Made by a program: the position numbers and the translations under genes. From positions 1-43,703 of the forward strand of contig SVME01000007.1 in the NCBI GenBank assembly GCA_015067605.1: a stretch of 43,703 bases of DNA, given 5' to 3'. The DNA comes from Oscillospiraceae bacterium. GTDB lineage: Bacteria > Bacillota > Clostridia > Oscillospirales > Oscillospiraceae. This document shows positions 35,437 through 43,223 of the stretch, piece by piece; positions within the stretch are counted from its first letter, which is position 1; the number at the start of each line of letters is the position of its first letter. The notes below the pieces were generated by a model. That model had not been told where the DNA came from, did no database searches, and worked only from the letters and a program-made list of their open reading frames with translations.

Positions 35437-36948
35437 TTACATACCTCCGCCAACGCTGGGCACGGGCAGGGGACGAGCCTTATCGAAGACATCATCCACA
35501 TTGAACAAATCTGCCAGCTTTTCGGGGTGGTGATACATCCGGTAGCCGTCCAGATTCCGGCGGCCGCCACGGAAATAGTTGGAGCCTAGCTGATTCCAGT
35601 AGGTGTTTCCGTCCACGTTGAAGAAGTAGCGGAAGCCGTCCTCATACAGCGCAGCGAACTTCTCGTTTTCAAAGGTGTACTTGCGCCAGGTGTGAATGTC
35701 GGAGCCGTGGGGGTAGAGAATCACGTCGGTTTCGCCAATGATGGACTCCACGGTTTTCTCCCACTTATCGGAATCCTCTTCCACAGCAGTAGCGGAACGT
35801 TCGCCATAGGGGGGATGTCCGTAGGAGTGGCTGGCCAGAATCCAACCGTGGTCCCGCAGACACTGGGCCACATCCTTGGCCATCTGCACTTCCTGCTCAT
35901 AGTTGCGGGGGGCCAGTCCGGCTGCGTACATCTCGTTCAGCTTCGTTTCGTAGCTGGGTTTGGTGCGATAGCCAAATACGCCTTCATAGCCGGTCATGCC
36001 CAGAATAGCGCGGGCGCCGTGGTAAGAGAAATCCGGATGCTCCTGAATGAAGGTTTCCAGAACGGGCACCAAATCGTAATCGCCGTACAGCACGTTGCCA
36101 TCCGCATCCACATATTCGCAGACGGGATAGCCGGTTTCGGGGTCAATAACGATGCGGCAGGCGAAGCCGTCGTTGGTGTCATCGTTGAAAACGGGGGTCT
36201 CATTCTTGCCATTGCCGGAACCAATCATATAGCTGTAGTAGTTCAGATCATCCTGACTCATCAGGAAGGGCTTCTTGCCTGCGGGGATGCGGATGTCGCC
36301 ATAGGTGAAGGAGGTGGTGCCGTCGTCCTTGGTCACCTCGTAGGCCAAGTCGTAGGGAGAAATCAGAACATAGCCCTTGTCGTACATCTGTTGCAGAATA
36401 CCCTTGAACTCGTCCACGGTGGTCATATACATATTGTAGCCACCTTCTTCGTAGTCGCCGTCGAAGGCTCGGTCGGTGTCAACAATCAGGGAGTGGAAGA
36501 AGATGTGGGTGACGGTTTCGGGGTTAGGATAGCTAATCAGCTTGCTGTCCGCCTCGGTGTATTCAACCACTTTCAGCTTCATCTCGGGCACTTCCTCGTA
36601 ATGCTCATAGCTCTGGAGCATCTGGATGGCCTTCTGATAGTCGTAGCCTGCGGCGATGAAATCCGCCTCGGCAATCAGGGCTGCAACATCATCGTCGTTG
36701 GGCCCGGTCTGAACGGGTTCGGTGGGCTTGGGCTTGGTGGTGGGCAGAGTATTGGTGGAGATTTTCAGATTGCTATCTCCGCCCTTATCATTGCCGCCGC
36801 CGATAGCACCAAAAATTTGTGATACAACCCATCCGATAACGACCAGACAGATTAATGCGAACAGAATCATAATGACCGTGGGGATGTAATACTGCCATTT
36901 GCGCTTGCGTCGTCTGCGCTGGGGGGTAGGCCTACGCTCGTCAGCCAT
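35437..36948 (-). CDS. Membrane-anchored polysaccharide deacetylase family protein
   Basis: A 503-residue protein with a basic cytosolic start (RRPTPQRRRRKRKW), a membrane helix (about residues 20-42) and an extracellular part. The deacetylase-like domain shows FLMSQDDLNYYSYM (the Asp pair that stands for the usual TFDDG motif), DPETGYPVCEYVDADGNVLYG region, PDFSYHGARAILGMTGYEG, and a metal-site ASHSYGHPPYG near the end of the domain. It probably acts on peptidoglycan or a wall glycan, but the deviating motif leaves activity uncertain. ATG 36948 was chosen (AAAGGA 9 nt upstream). Single-gene unit with its own promoter and terminator. Confidence 0.85.
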   Translation of the reverse strand: MADERRPTPQRRRRKRKWQYYIPTVIMILFALICLVVIGWVVSQIFGAIGGGNDKGGDSNLKISTNTLPTTKPKPTEPVQTGPNDDDVAALIAEADFIAAGYDYQKAIQMLQSYEHYEEVPEMKLKVVEYTEADSKLISYPNPETVTHIFFHSLIVDTDRAFDGDYEEGGYNMYMTTVDEFKGILQQMYDKGYVLISPYDLAYEVTKDDGTTSFTYGDIRIPAGKKPFLMSQDDLNYYSYMIGSGNGKNETPVFNDDTNDGFACRIVIDPETGYPVCEYVDADGNVLYGDYDLVPVLETFIQEHPDFSYHGARAILGMTGYEGVFGYRTKPSYETKLNEMYAAGLAPRNYEQEVQMAKDVAQCLRDHGWILASHSYGHPPYGERSATAVEEDSDKWEKTVESIIGETDVILYPHGSDIHTWRKYTFENEKFAALYEDGFRYFFNVDGNTYWNQLGSNYFRGGRRNLDGYRMYHHPEKLADLFNVDDVFDKARPLPVPSVGGGM

Positions 36949-37011
36949 AAGAATCATTCCTTTCTCTCTTTTCAGCAACGCCGCCGATGCGACATATACT
37001 TTCTCAAAGTT

Positions 37012-37040
37012 ATTATATACAATCTTTTCGCTGATATCAA
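37012..37040 (-). promoter_or_regulatory. Promoter of the deacetylase gene
   Basis: Minus strand TTGATA (37035-37040), 17 nt, TATAAT (37012-37017). Confidence 0.75.
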
Positions 37041-37043
37041 GAG

Positions 37044-37072
37044 AAAAATTCCGGCATCCGCAGATGCCGGAA
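37044..37072 (-). terminator. Terminator of the NlpC/P60 gene
   Basis: Perfect 10-bp stem TTCCGGCATC / GATGCCGGAA, 4-nt loop, then TTTTT on the minus strand, about 20 nt after the stop codon. Confidence 0.9.
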
Positions 37073-37089
37073 ATAATTTAATAAAAATG

Positions 37090-38055
37090 TCACAGAATCC
37101 GTCTGGAGCTGTGATAATGCTTGGTGTAATAACTGCTGGAAAGGTCGCTGATGGTAACGCCCTTGGAGCTGGAAGCGTGAATCATCTTACCGTCGCCGAT
37201 GTAGATACCCACATGGGACACACCTGCTCGGTATGTATTCTGTAAGAATACCAGATCGCCGGGCTGCAGAGCGCTTTTGGAAATGGCGGTGCCAACCTTC
37301 ACCTGCTCAGAGGTGGTGCGGGGCAGGAAAATGCCGCTCTGCTTCAGCACATACTGGACGAATCCGGAGCAATCGAAGCCGCTGGGAGTACTGCCGCCCC
37401 AGACATAGGGGGTGCCTAGGTGCTTTTTCGCATTGGCCACTATGGTTTGCCGGACTGAGCTGCTGGTGCCATTCAGTGCCGCAGCGCTGGGAGCCACGCC
37501 GGTGGACTTTCCGTCAACAAAAAACAGTGGCTTCTTGGATGATGACCGATTCTCATAGGGAATCTCAGTCAAATCCAGATAGTCACTGCGGATATAGCCA
37601 ATTTCGTCATCAAAAATGACCTTGTACCACTGGTTGTTGAAGCCAATGATGTAGGCTTTTTCGCCGGAATTCGCCTGTGCGATTCTGGCGTGGGAGGTGC
37701 CGGGGCCGGAGCGGACATTCACCTTGTTGGCGTTGACGCTGCCGTAACCCAGTTCTACGTTTTTAGTGGTGTAGACGTTCAAATGATCCTCGTGCATATA
37801 TCCGTCGGTCAAGTCAAAGCTCACGTGATACCATTGACCGGTCTTTCCGGTGATGGTCACATACTCGCCTTTGTAGGCGTAGTCGAGCGTAGTCGAGGTG
37901 ATGGATGGGCCGGAGCGGAGTCGTAGGGATGAGGCATCTACCGTAGCTACGTGGGTGGTCAGGGTACTGTCTTTCGCGGATACACCGAATTTCTGTGTGC
38001 CAGCAAAGAGGAATATCGCCAGCGCAATAATGGTCGTTCGTGTAAGTCGTTTCAT
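37090..38055 (-). CDS. Secreted SH3 domain - NlpC/P60 peptidoglycan endopeptidase
   Basis: A 321-residue protein with a signal peptide (residues 1-27), two bacterial SH3 domains (about 35-95 and 105-163, with LRLRSGPS and VNVRSGPGT), a linker, and an NlpC/P60 peptidase domain (about 205-321). The catalytic Cys229 (GFDCSGF), His281 (SHVGIYIG) and His293 (MIHASS) are all present. Such enzymes cut peptide stems in peptidoglycan, often gamma-D-Glu-diaminopimelate bonds. GGAGG lies 7 nt before the ATG. It is the second gene of an operon with the unknown protein at 38094-38384 (38 nt apart). Confidence 0.94.
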   Translation of the reverse strand: MKRLTRTTIIALAIFLFAGTQKFGVSAKDSTLTTHVATVDASSLRLRSGPSITSTTLDYAYKGEYVTITGKTGQWYHVSFDLTDGYMHEDHLNVYTTKNVELGYGSVNANKVNVRSGPGTSHARIAQANSGEKAYIIGFNNQWYKVIFDDEIGYIRSDYLDLTEIPYENRSSSKKPLFFVDGKSTGVAPSAAALNGTSSSVRQTIVANAKKHLGTPYVWGGSTPSGFDCSGFVQYVLKQSGIFLPRTTSEQVKVGTAISKSALQPGDLVFLQNTYRAGVSHVGIYIGDGKMIHASSSKGVTISDLSSSYYTKHYHSSRRIL

Positions 38056-38093
38056 ACGTTGCCCTCCGTCTTACTGTGGAAAGGTGGATAGTC

Positions 38094-38384
38094 TTACTTG
38101 CCTGCAAGGGCTCTGTTCAGCCAGACGCAGCCCACATCCAGCGCGGTGTAGAAGCCTGCCTTTTCGCTCTTTTTCACGACGCGGTCACGGCTTCTGGCGC
38201 TGGGGTCGGTGAGCTGGAGCTGCACGGAAACACGGGTGGCGATATCCGCATCGCCCATCTTCTTAGTCTCCAGAATCTGGAGCATGACGATGTGGGAATC
38301 GGCCATGGAGCCGTAGTAAACCAGATTGTCCTTGCGCATCAGGGGGTGACCCTTGTACATCAAAACTGCCTTTTCTTCAGCCAT
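38094..38384 (-). CDS. Conserved protein of unknown function (96 residues)
   Basis: A 96-residue cytosolic protein, alpha/beta in appearance, with KGHPLMRKDNLVYYGSMADSHIV, LQILETKKMGDADIATRVSVQLQLTDPS and a C-terminal LDVGCVWLNRAL segment. I recall similar small unnamed proteins in Clostridia, but know no function. AGGAGG is 4 nt from the ATG at 38387 and 7 nt from the ATG at 38384; I prefer the latter. A near-perfect promoter precedes it, and the NlpC/P60 gene follows after 38 nt on the same strand, so the two are likely co-transcribed. Confidence 0.85.
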   Translation of the reverse strand: MAEEKAVLMYKGHPLMRKDNLVYYGSMADSHIVMLQILETKKMGDADIATRVSVQLQLTDPSARSRDRVVKKSEKAGFYTALDVGCVWLNRALAGK

Positions 38385-38416
38385 CATAAAACCTCCTTTT
38401 CAAAGAATATGCGGAA

Positions 38417-38445
38417 ATGGTAACAAAAAGAAACCATTTTGTCAA
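38417..38445 (-). promoter_or_regulatory. Promoter of the unknown protein - NlpC/P60 operon
   Basis: Minus strand TTGACA (38440-38445), 17 nt, TACCAT (38417-38422). The -35 is perfect. Confidence 0.7.
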
Positions 38446-38530
38446 CCGAAATAGGTAGAAACCGGTTGAACTAACAACATTTACCTGAGAAATGGGTATT
38501 GATGTAAGACGGAGGGGAGTATGAAATTGG

Positions 38531-38559
38531 AAAGGGGCTTTTGCATAGGCAAAAGCCCC
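38531..38559 (-). terminator. Terminator of ireB
   Basis: Perfect 11-bp stem GGGGCTTTTGC / GCAAAAGCCCC (38534-38544 with 38549-38559), 4-nt loop, then TTT on the minus strand, 11 nt after the ireB stop. Confidence 0.85.
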
Positions 38560-38569
38560 CTTGCGTGTG

Positions 38570-38821
38570 TCATTCCTTACCAAACAGGTAGCAGCGCACC
38601 AGTTCCTGAAGAAGATCGTCCCGATCCAGCTTGCAAATCATGCTACGGGCATTATTGTAGTTGGTGATGTAGGTAGGATCCTCGGTGAGCAGGTAGCCGA
38701 CGATTTGGTTGATGGGGTTGTACCCCTTCTCATTCAGAGCGTCGAATACGTTGCGCAGGATCAGGCGCATATTCTGCTTGTCGTCACTGGGGACGGTGAA
38801 TTTGATGGTGTTTCCTGTCAT
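38570..38821 (-). CDS. ireB: IreB family regulatory phosphoprotein (UPF0297)
   Basis: An 83-residue protein of the UPF0297/IreB family. Typical sequence: [55 protein letters not shown], and an acid/basic tail. In Enterococcus faecalis IreB is a substrate of the PASTA kinase IreK and modulates cephalosporin resistance; the conserved N-terminal threonines (here in MTGNT) are the phosphosites in that work. A PASTA kinase is not in this window; the kinase at 18740-22255 is of another kind. AGGAGG precedes the ATG by about 8 nt. It has its own promoter and terminator. Confidence 0.93.
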   Translation of the reverse strand: MTGNTIKFTVPSDDKQNMRLILRNVFDALNEKGYNPINQIVGYLLTEDPTYITNYNNARSMICKLDRDDLLQELVRCYLFGKE

Positions 38822-38851
38822 AGTATCGACCTCCTAACGATGAATATAATT

Positions 38852-38880
38852 ATTATACCCTAAAATTTCGTTGGTGTAAA
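38852..38880 (-). promoter_or_regulatory. Promoter of ireB
   Basis: Minus strand TTTACA (38875-38880), 17 nt, TATAAT (38852-38857), in the pheT-ireB gap. Confidence 0.75.
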
Positions 38881-38906
38881 GCCCCTGTTTGTGAAAAATT
38901 TCGCAA

Positions 38907-41294
38907 TCACCGGAGGGTAGCGCCCAGTTTATCGGCCAGTGCTGCCAGTACTTTGGATACCACGCCTTCGGAATCCGCATCAGTGAGGGTACGGTCGTCA
39001 GCTCTCAGTTCCAGAGAGAAGGCCATACTCTTCTTGCCCTCGGGCACACCAGTGCCACGGTAGATGTCGAATAGCTTGACGCTGCGAAGCAGCTTGCCAC
39101 CGGCGGCAGTAATCACATCCTCCACAGCCGCAACGGTCACAGCCTCATCGCAAATCAGCGATAGGTCACGGGAAACCGCAGGGAACTTGGGCAGGGGTGT
39201 GTAGGTCACATCCGGCAGCCGTAAGGCAAATACCTTATCGAAATCGATTTCAGCGCAGTAGACCTCTACATCGATGCCGTAGTTCTGGCAAACCAGCGGA
39301 TGCACCTGACCGATAACGCCCACCTCAACGCCGTCAATAGCCACGCTGGCGCAACGACCTGGATGATAAGAGGGATTGCAGGTAATCGCAGTGTAGCTGG
39401 TCTTGCGGGTGCGCAGGCCCTTGAACACGGCCTCCAGCTGACCCTTCAGGGTGAAGAAGCTGGTGCCCTCGCCGTAGGTGCCCAGCATCAGCATCTTGGG
39501 CTCTTGAGGCAGAACCTCACCCTCCACAGGCAGATAAATCTTCGCCAGCTCATAGAGCTTGACAGCCTTGTTATGGTAGGCGTAGTTGCGGGAGAGAATG
39601 TCCATCATAGAGGGCAGTGCGATGGTGCGCATGATGGAGGTATCCTCGCCCAGCGGGTTCTGAATCTTCATAGCGTTGCGCAGGATGGAATCCTTGGGCA
39701 GACGAATCTGGTCGAAGATGGTGGGGGACACGAAGGAATAGGTGATAATCTCGCTGTAACCGAGGCTCCGGCACAGCTGGCCTGCCTTGTTCTCCAGCAG
39801 CATCATGGGAGTGTAGCCGCCCTGAGTGGAGTTTTTGAATGCGGTGGTGGGAATCTCGTTGTAGCCGTACAGACGGCCCACTTCCTCCGCAATATCCGCC
39901 ATCAGGTTCAGGTCGGGGCGGAAGGAGGGGACATGAATGGTGCGACCTTCAACGGGAATCTCAAGCCGGTTCAAGTAGGAGACCATGTCCGCTTCGCTGA
40001 TTTCGGTGCCCAGCAGACGGTTGATTTTCTCAGGCTCCAGCTCCAGCGTCTTAGGGGCGGGAACGTAGTTGATGATGTCGATGATGCCGTCCATCACGTC
40101 GCCGCACTCCAGCAGCTCCACCAGCTCGCAGGCACGCTGCACAGCGGGAACGGTCATCATAGGATCCAGATTCTTCTCGAACTTGCCGGAGGATTCGGTA
40201 CGCATACCCAGCGCCAGAGCGGTCTGACGGATGGAGGTGCCGTTGAAATTGGCAGACTCAAAGACCACAGTGGTGGTATCGTCCAGAATTTCGGAGTTCT
40301 CGCCACCCATAATGCCTGCAAGGCCGATGGGCTTGTTCTCGTCAGCGATGACCAGCATACCGGGCTTCAGCTGGCGAACATTGCCATCCAGCGTGGTCAG
40401 GGTTTCGCCTTCCTCGGCCTCACGGACAATAATCTTGCCGGAGCCAACGTAGCGGTAGTCGAAGGCGTGCATGGGCTGGCCGTACTCCAGCATGACGTAG
40501 TTAGTGATGTCAACGATGTTGTTGATGGGACGCACGCCGTTGGCACGAAGCCGCTGACGCAGCCACTTGGGGGAGGGAGCAATCTTAACATTCTTAACCA
40601 TACGGGAAGAATAACGATTGCACAGATTCTCAGCAGGAACTTCCACGTCCAGCATCTCGTACATGGAGCCTGCATCGCTGCCCTTCACCACAGGCTCATG
40701 GTGGCGCATGGGCTTGTTGAAGGCGGCAGCCGCTTCCCGCGCCAGACCGATGATGGAGTAGCAGTCGGGACGGTTGTTGGTAATCTCGAAGTCAACGATG
40801 GTATCGTCATTGCCGATGACCAGATTGATATCCTGACCAATCTGACAATCCTCGTCATTGAGGATCCAGATGCCGTCCAGAATTGCATTGGGGCAGTCAT
40901 TCAGAGTCAGACCCAGCTCCTCCAGACCGCAGAGCATACCGTTGGACTTGACACCACGGAGCTTGCCCCTGGTGATGTGGACGCCGCCGGGGAGGTAGGA
41001 ATTGTGCAGGGCGGTGGGAACCAAATCGCCCTCGTGGACATTCTGGGCGCCGGTGACGATTTGGACAGGCTCCTCGCCGCCAACCTCCACCTGACACACC
41101 CACATATGGTCAGAGTTTTCGTGACGGACGATGGAAACCACCTTACCGACCACCACATTTTTGATTTCGGCGTCCATACGCTCATAGGTTTCAACCTTCT
41201 GACCGGCAACGGTCATGGTTTCAACGAATTCTTTATCGGAAACGTGGGGGAGATCTACGAACTCCTCATGCAGCCATTTTCTGTTCAGTTTCAT
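38907..41294 (-). CDS. pheT: Phenylalanine-tRNA ligase beta subunit
   Basis: A 795-residue subunit of the (alpha-beta)2 enzyme that charges tRNA-Phe. In order: an N-terminal tRNA-binding EMAP-like domain (about residues 40-150, VVGKVVSIVRHENSDHMWVCQVEVG in part), the B3/B4 editing domain that hydrolyses mis-made Tyr-tRNA-Phe (about 210-380, NNIVDITNYVMLEYGQPMHAFD in part), the B5 domain (about 400-475), a catalytic-like core and a C-terminal FDX-ACB anticodon-binding domain (about 700-795, FPAVSRDLSLICD). Length is normal. It lies 15 nt after pheS, within the T-box controlled operon. Confidence 0.97.
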   Translation of the reverse strand: MKLNRKWLHEEFVDLPHVSDKEFVETMTVAGQKVETYERMDAEIKNVVVGKVVSIVRHENSDHMWVCQVEVGGEEPVQIVTGAQNVHEGDLVPTALHNSYLPGGVHITRGKLRGVKSNGMLCGLEELGLTLNDCPNAILDGIWILNDEDCQIGQDINLVIGNDDTIVDFEITNNRPDCYSIIGLAREAAAAFNKPMRHHEPVVKGSDAGSMYEMLDVEVPAENLCNRYSSRMVKNVKIAPSPKWLRQRLRANGVRPINNIVDITNYVMLEYGQPMHAFDYRYVGSGKIIVREAEEGETLTTLDGNVRQLKPGMLVIADENKPIGLAGIMGGENSEILDDTTTVVFESANFNGTSIRQTALALGMRTESSGKFEKNLDPMMTVPAVQRACELVELLECGDVMDGIIDIINYVPAPKTLELEPEKINRLLGTEISEADMVSYLNRLEIPVEGRTIHVPSFRPDLNLMADIAEEVGRLYGYNEIPTTAFKNSTQGGYTPMMLLENKAGQLCRSLGYSEIITYSFVSPTIFDQIRLPKDSILRNAMKIQNPLGEDTSIMRTIALPSMMDILSRNYAYHNKAVKLYELAKIYLPVEGEVLPQEPKMLMLGTYGEGTSFFTLKGQLEAVFKGLRTRKTSYTAITCNPSYHPGRCASVAIDGVEVGVIGQVHPLVCQNYGIDVEVYCAEIDFDKVFALRLPDVTYTPLPKFPAVSRDLSLICDEAVTVAAVEDVITAAGGKLLRSVKLFDIYRGTGVPEGKKSMAFSLELRADDRTLTDADSEGVVSKVLAALADKLGATLR

Positions 41295-41309
41295 GATCTG
41301 TCCCTCCTT

Positions 41310-42353
41310 TTAGAACTGTTCCAGGAACTTCACGTTGTTGTCGAAGATCAGACGCAGGTCGTTGATCTTCAGGCGGCCCATGGCCATACGCTCTAGACCC
41401 ATACCGAAGGCGAAGCCAGAGTACTTCTCCGGGTCGATGCCGCAGTTGCGCAGTACGTCGGGATGCACCATGCCGGCACCCAGCAGCTCGATCCAGCCCT
41501 CGCCGTGGCAGGTGGGGCAGACGTTTCCATCCACCTCGCCGGTGCCGTGGCACTTGTGGCACTGCATATCCATTTCGCAGCTGGGCTCTGTGAAGGGGAA
41601 GTGGTGGGGGCGGAAACGCATCTGGGCATCCTCGCCGTAGATGGCACGCATGATGGTAATCAGTGCGCCCTTCAGGTCACCCATGGTGATGTGCTCATCC
41701 ACCACCAGACCTTCAATCTGGTGGAACATGGGGGAGTGGGTGGCGTCGGCCTCGTCCTTCCGGAACACACGGCCGGGAGCAAGCATACAGAAGGGAGGAT
41801 TGTTGTTCTCCATGAAGCGAATCTGCATGGAACTGGTTTGGGTGCGCAGCAGAACGCTGTCATCTTCATTGAAGTAGAAGGTGTCGCTGCGGTCGCGGGA
41901 GGGGTGACCTTCCTCGATGTTCAGACGGGTGAAGTTGTAGTCGGCCAGTTCCACCTCGGGGCCGTCCACGACGGTGTAGCCCAGACCCACGAAGATGTCC
42001 TTCACCTGCTGTAGCACCTGATTCATGGGGTGCTGATGGCCCAGCTCAACGGCCTCGCCGGGGATGGTCACGTCGATGGATTCGGATGCCAGCTTGGCCT
42101 CCAGAGCGGCGGCGCTGAGGGCGGTCTTACGCTCCTCCAGCTTGGCCTCGATTTCGGCACGGACGGCGTTGGCCAGCTGTCCCATGACGGGACGCTCCTC
42201 GGCAGACAGCTTGCCCATCATCTTCAGCACGGCGGTCAGCTCGCCTTTCTTGCCCAGCCATTTTACACGCTGCTCGTCCAGTGCGGCGGTGTTCTCCGCA
42301 GCTTCCAGAGCAGCCAGTGCATTCTGGCGAATCAGCTCTAATTGTTCTTTCAT
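41310..42353 (-). CDS. pheS: Phenylalanine-tRNA ligase alpha subunit
   Basis: A 347-residue catalytic subunit. An N-terminal coiled coil (about residues 1-90) is followed by the class II catalytic core: motif 1 around GHQHPMNQVLQQVKDIFVGLGY, motif 2 FRKDEADATHSPMFHQIEG (in part) and motif 3 GFAFGMGLERMAM. Between motifs 2 and 3 it carries CHKCHGTG and CPTCHGEG, a four-Cys zinc-ribbon-like insert. ATG 42353 was chosen because GGAAGGAG lies 7 nt upstream; the in-frame extension to 42455 overlaps the Nudix gene. It starts 19 nt after the Nudix stop. Confidence 0.97.
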   Translation of the reverse strand: MKEQLELIRQNALAALEAAENTAALDEQRVKWLGKKGELTAVLKMMGKLSAEERPVMGQLANAVRAEIEAKLEERKTALSAAALEAKLASESIDVTIPGEAVELGHQHPMNQVLQQVKDIFVGLGYTVVDGPEVELADYNFTRLNIEEGHPSRDRSDTFYFNEDDSVLLRTQTSSMQIRFMENNNPPFCMLAPGRVFRKDEADATHSPMFHQIEGLVVDEHITMGDLKGALITIMRAIYGEDAQMRFRPHHFPFTEPSCEMDMQCHKCHGTGEVDGNVCPTCHGEGWIELLGAGMVHPDVLRNCGIDPEKYSGFAFGMGLERMAMGRLKINDLRLIFDNNVKFLEQF

Positions 42354-42372
42354 ATTGGTTCTCCTTCCAGAG

Positions 42373-42849
42373 TTATTCATATTCTTCCAGTATGGTAAAG
42401 TTCCGGGGTAAATCATAGATTTGGTCCTTGACAAAGAGGGGATATATGTATTCATCCTTCAGCCGGGAGAGGGGAATCCATTCGTAAAAATGACGCTTTT
42501 CTCCCTCAAACATAACGAAGGATTCTCCACGAGAGAGAAGATTGGTTTCAGAAATGTCTATCAAATAGTAGATACATAGCTCATGAAACTTCTCTTTTGT
42601 GACATCTTCGGTAAAAAAGCCTTGGTTAAGCCATAGGGGACGGATGATTTTTCCGTGAATTCCCAGCTCTTCAAAGATTTCTCGTTTTATGGCCGCTTCT
42701 GCGGTTTCATGCATCTTGACACGACCACCCGGCAGATAGTAGTAGGGGGTGCGTTTGTTTTTGGTGGCAAGCAGGGCGCTGTCATGAATAATAATGGCAC
42801 AGACCCGGTAGTTAAAGACACCGCTATCGGTTTTAAACGTCAGATCCAT
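42373..42849 (-). CDS. Nudix hydrolase
   Basis: A 158-residue enzyme with a complete Nudix box, GGRVKMHETAEAAIKREIFEELGI (GX5EX7REUXEEXGU pattern), after YYYLPGG. Nudix proteins hydrolyse nucleoside diphosphates linked to another moiety; the exact substrate cannot be told from this sequence. AGGAGG (42855-42860) lies 5 nt before the ATG and directly after the T-box terminator. It is the first gene of an operon with pheS and pheT, so it would rise when charged tRNA-Phe is scarce. Confidence 0.92.
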   Translation of the reverse strand: MDLTFKTDSGVFNYRVCAIIIHDSALLATKNKRTPYYYLPGGRVKMHETAEAAIKREIFEELGIHGKIIRPLWLNQGFFTEDVTKEKFHELCIYYLIDISETNLLSRGESFVMFEGEKRHFYEWIPLSRLKDEYIYPLFVKDQIYDLPRNFTILEEYE

Positions 42850-42860
42850 AGCGTCCTCCT

Positions 42861-42900
42861 AAAAAAATAAACCCTTCATCCCGACAACAGGGACGAAAGG
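42861..42900 (-). terminator. T-box terminator
   Basis: Stem CCTTTCGTCCC / GGGATGAAGGG on the minus strand with a 7-nt loop and TTTATTTTTTT tail. Binding of uncharged tRNA would favour the competing antiterminator. Confidence 0.9.
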
Positions 42901-43123
42901 TATTCCTTCCGCGGTACCACCCACGATTCGCCATGAGGCGCAGCTTAGAAGCGCAAACACGCTTTTGACCATTAACGGAGTCACCCGTCCATTCCTACTT
43001 CCATTTCAGATGGCAGCTCCCGGGGGAAGGCCCTTTATCGCACCCAAGCGGCTTCCACCGTCCCGCTCTCGCTACTGTGATGCTGCCGATATTGGACAAC
43101 CCGTTCAACGCTTTTACATATCA
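42861..43123 (-). promoter_or_regulatory. T-box leader of the Nudix-pheS-pheT operon
   Basis: On the minus strand the T-box motif TGGGTGGTACCGCGG is at 42909-42923. A stem I is visible, closed by GGCAGC/GCTGCC, with an AGTA motif, a GGTGGAAG apical loop and, later, an AGTAGG...ACGGG...CCGTTA block. The terminator (42872-42882 with 42890-42900, 11-bp stem with two G-U pairs) is followed by a T-rich run, and its 5' arm (CGTCCC) is shared with the antiterminator. A UUC triplet at 43028-43026 on the 3' side of stem I may be the specifier, fitting tRNA-Phe, but I did not fold it. This leader fills the 374-nt gap between the Nudix and rarA genes. Confidence 0.93.
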
Positions 43124-43129
43124 AACTGA

Positions 43130-43158
43130 ATTTTAGCATATCTGAATACGAAATGCAA
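43130..43158 (-). promoter_or_regulatory. Promoter of the T-box/pheST operon
   Basis: Minus strand TTGCAT (43153-43158), 17 nt, TAAAAT (43130-43135) with an upstream TGC (extended -10). Start near 43123. Confidence 0.75.
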
Positions 43159-43172
43159 GTACTTTTTCCAGC

Positions 43173-43201
43173 TTGACGGAAGGGAAAAGGGGTGATATGA
43201 T
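43173..43201 (+). promoter_or_regulatory. Promoter of rarA
   Basis: TTGACG (43173-43178), 17 nt, TATGAT (43196-43201). The -35 boxes of this and the T-box promoter are only 14 bp apart, facing away from each other. Confidence 0.65.
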
Positions 43202-43223
43202 GTTGAAAACGGAGGTGAGTGCT

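Noticed and set aside
37880-37902. Short direct repeat GTAGTCGAG twice
   Set aside because: Lies within the signal/SH3 coding region of the NlpC gene and is too short to mean more than chance.
38062-38516. 13-nt inverted repeat (CCCTCCGTCTTAC at 38062-38074, complement at 38504-38516) flanking the unknown gene, as possible mobile element ends
   Set aside because: One copy is the ribosome-binding region of the NlpC gene; there is no transposase and no target duplication, so chance is more likely.
38521-38700. Short plus-strand frame after GGAGGGGAGTATG
   Set aside because: It runs through the ireB terminator and is antisense to ireB; no sign of coding beyond a chance ribosome-site match.
39300-41396. 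698-codon plus-strand frame over pheT
   Set aside because: Antisense to pheT; His/Gly/Val-rich composition is typical for shadows of high-GC genes.
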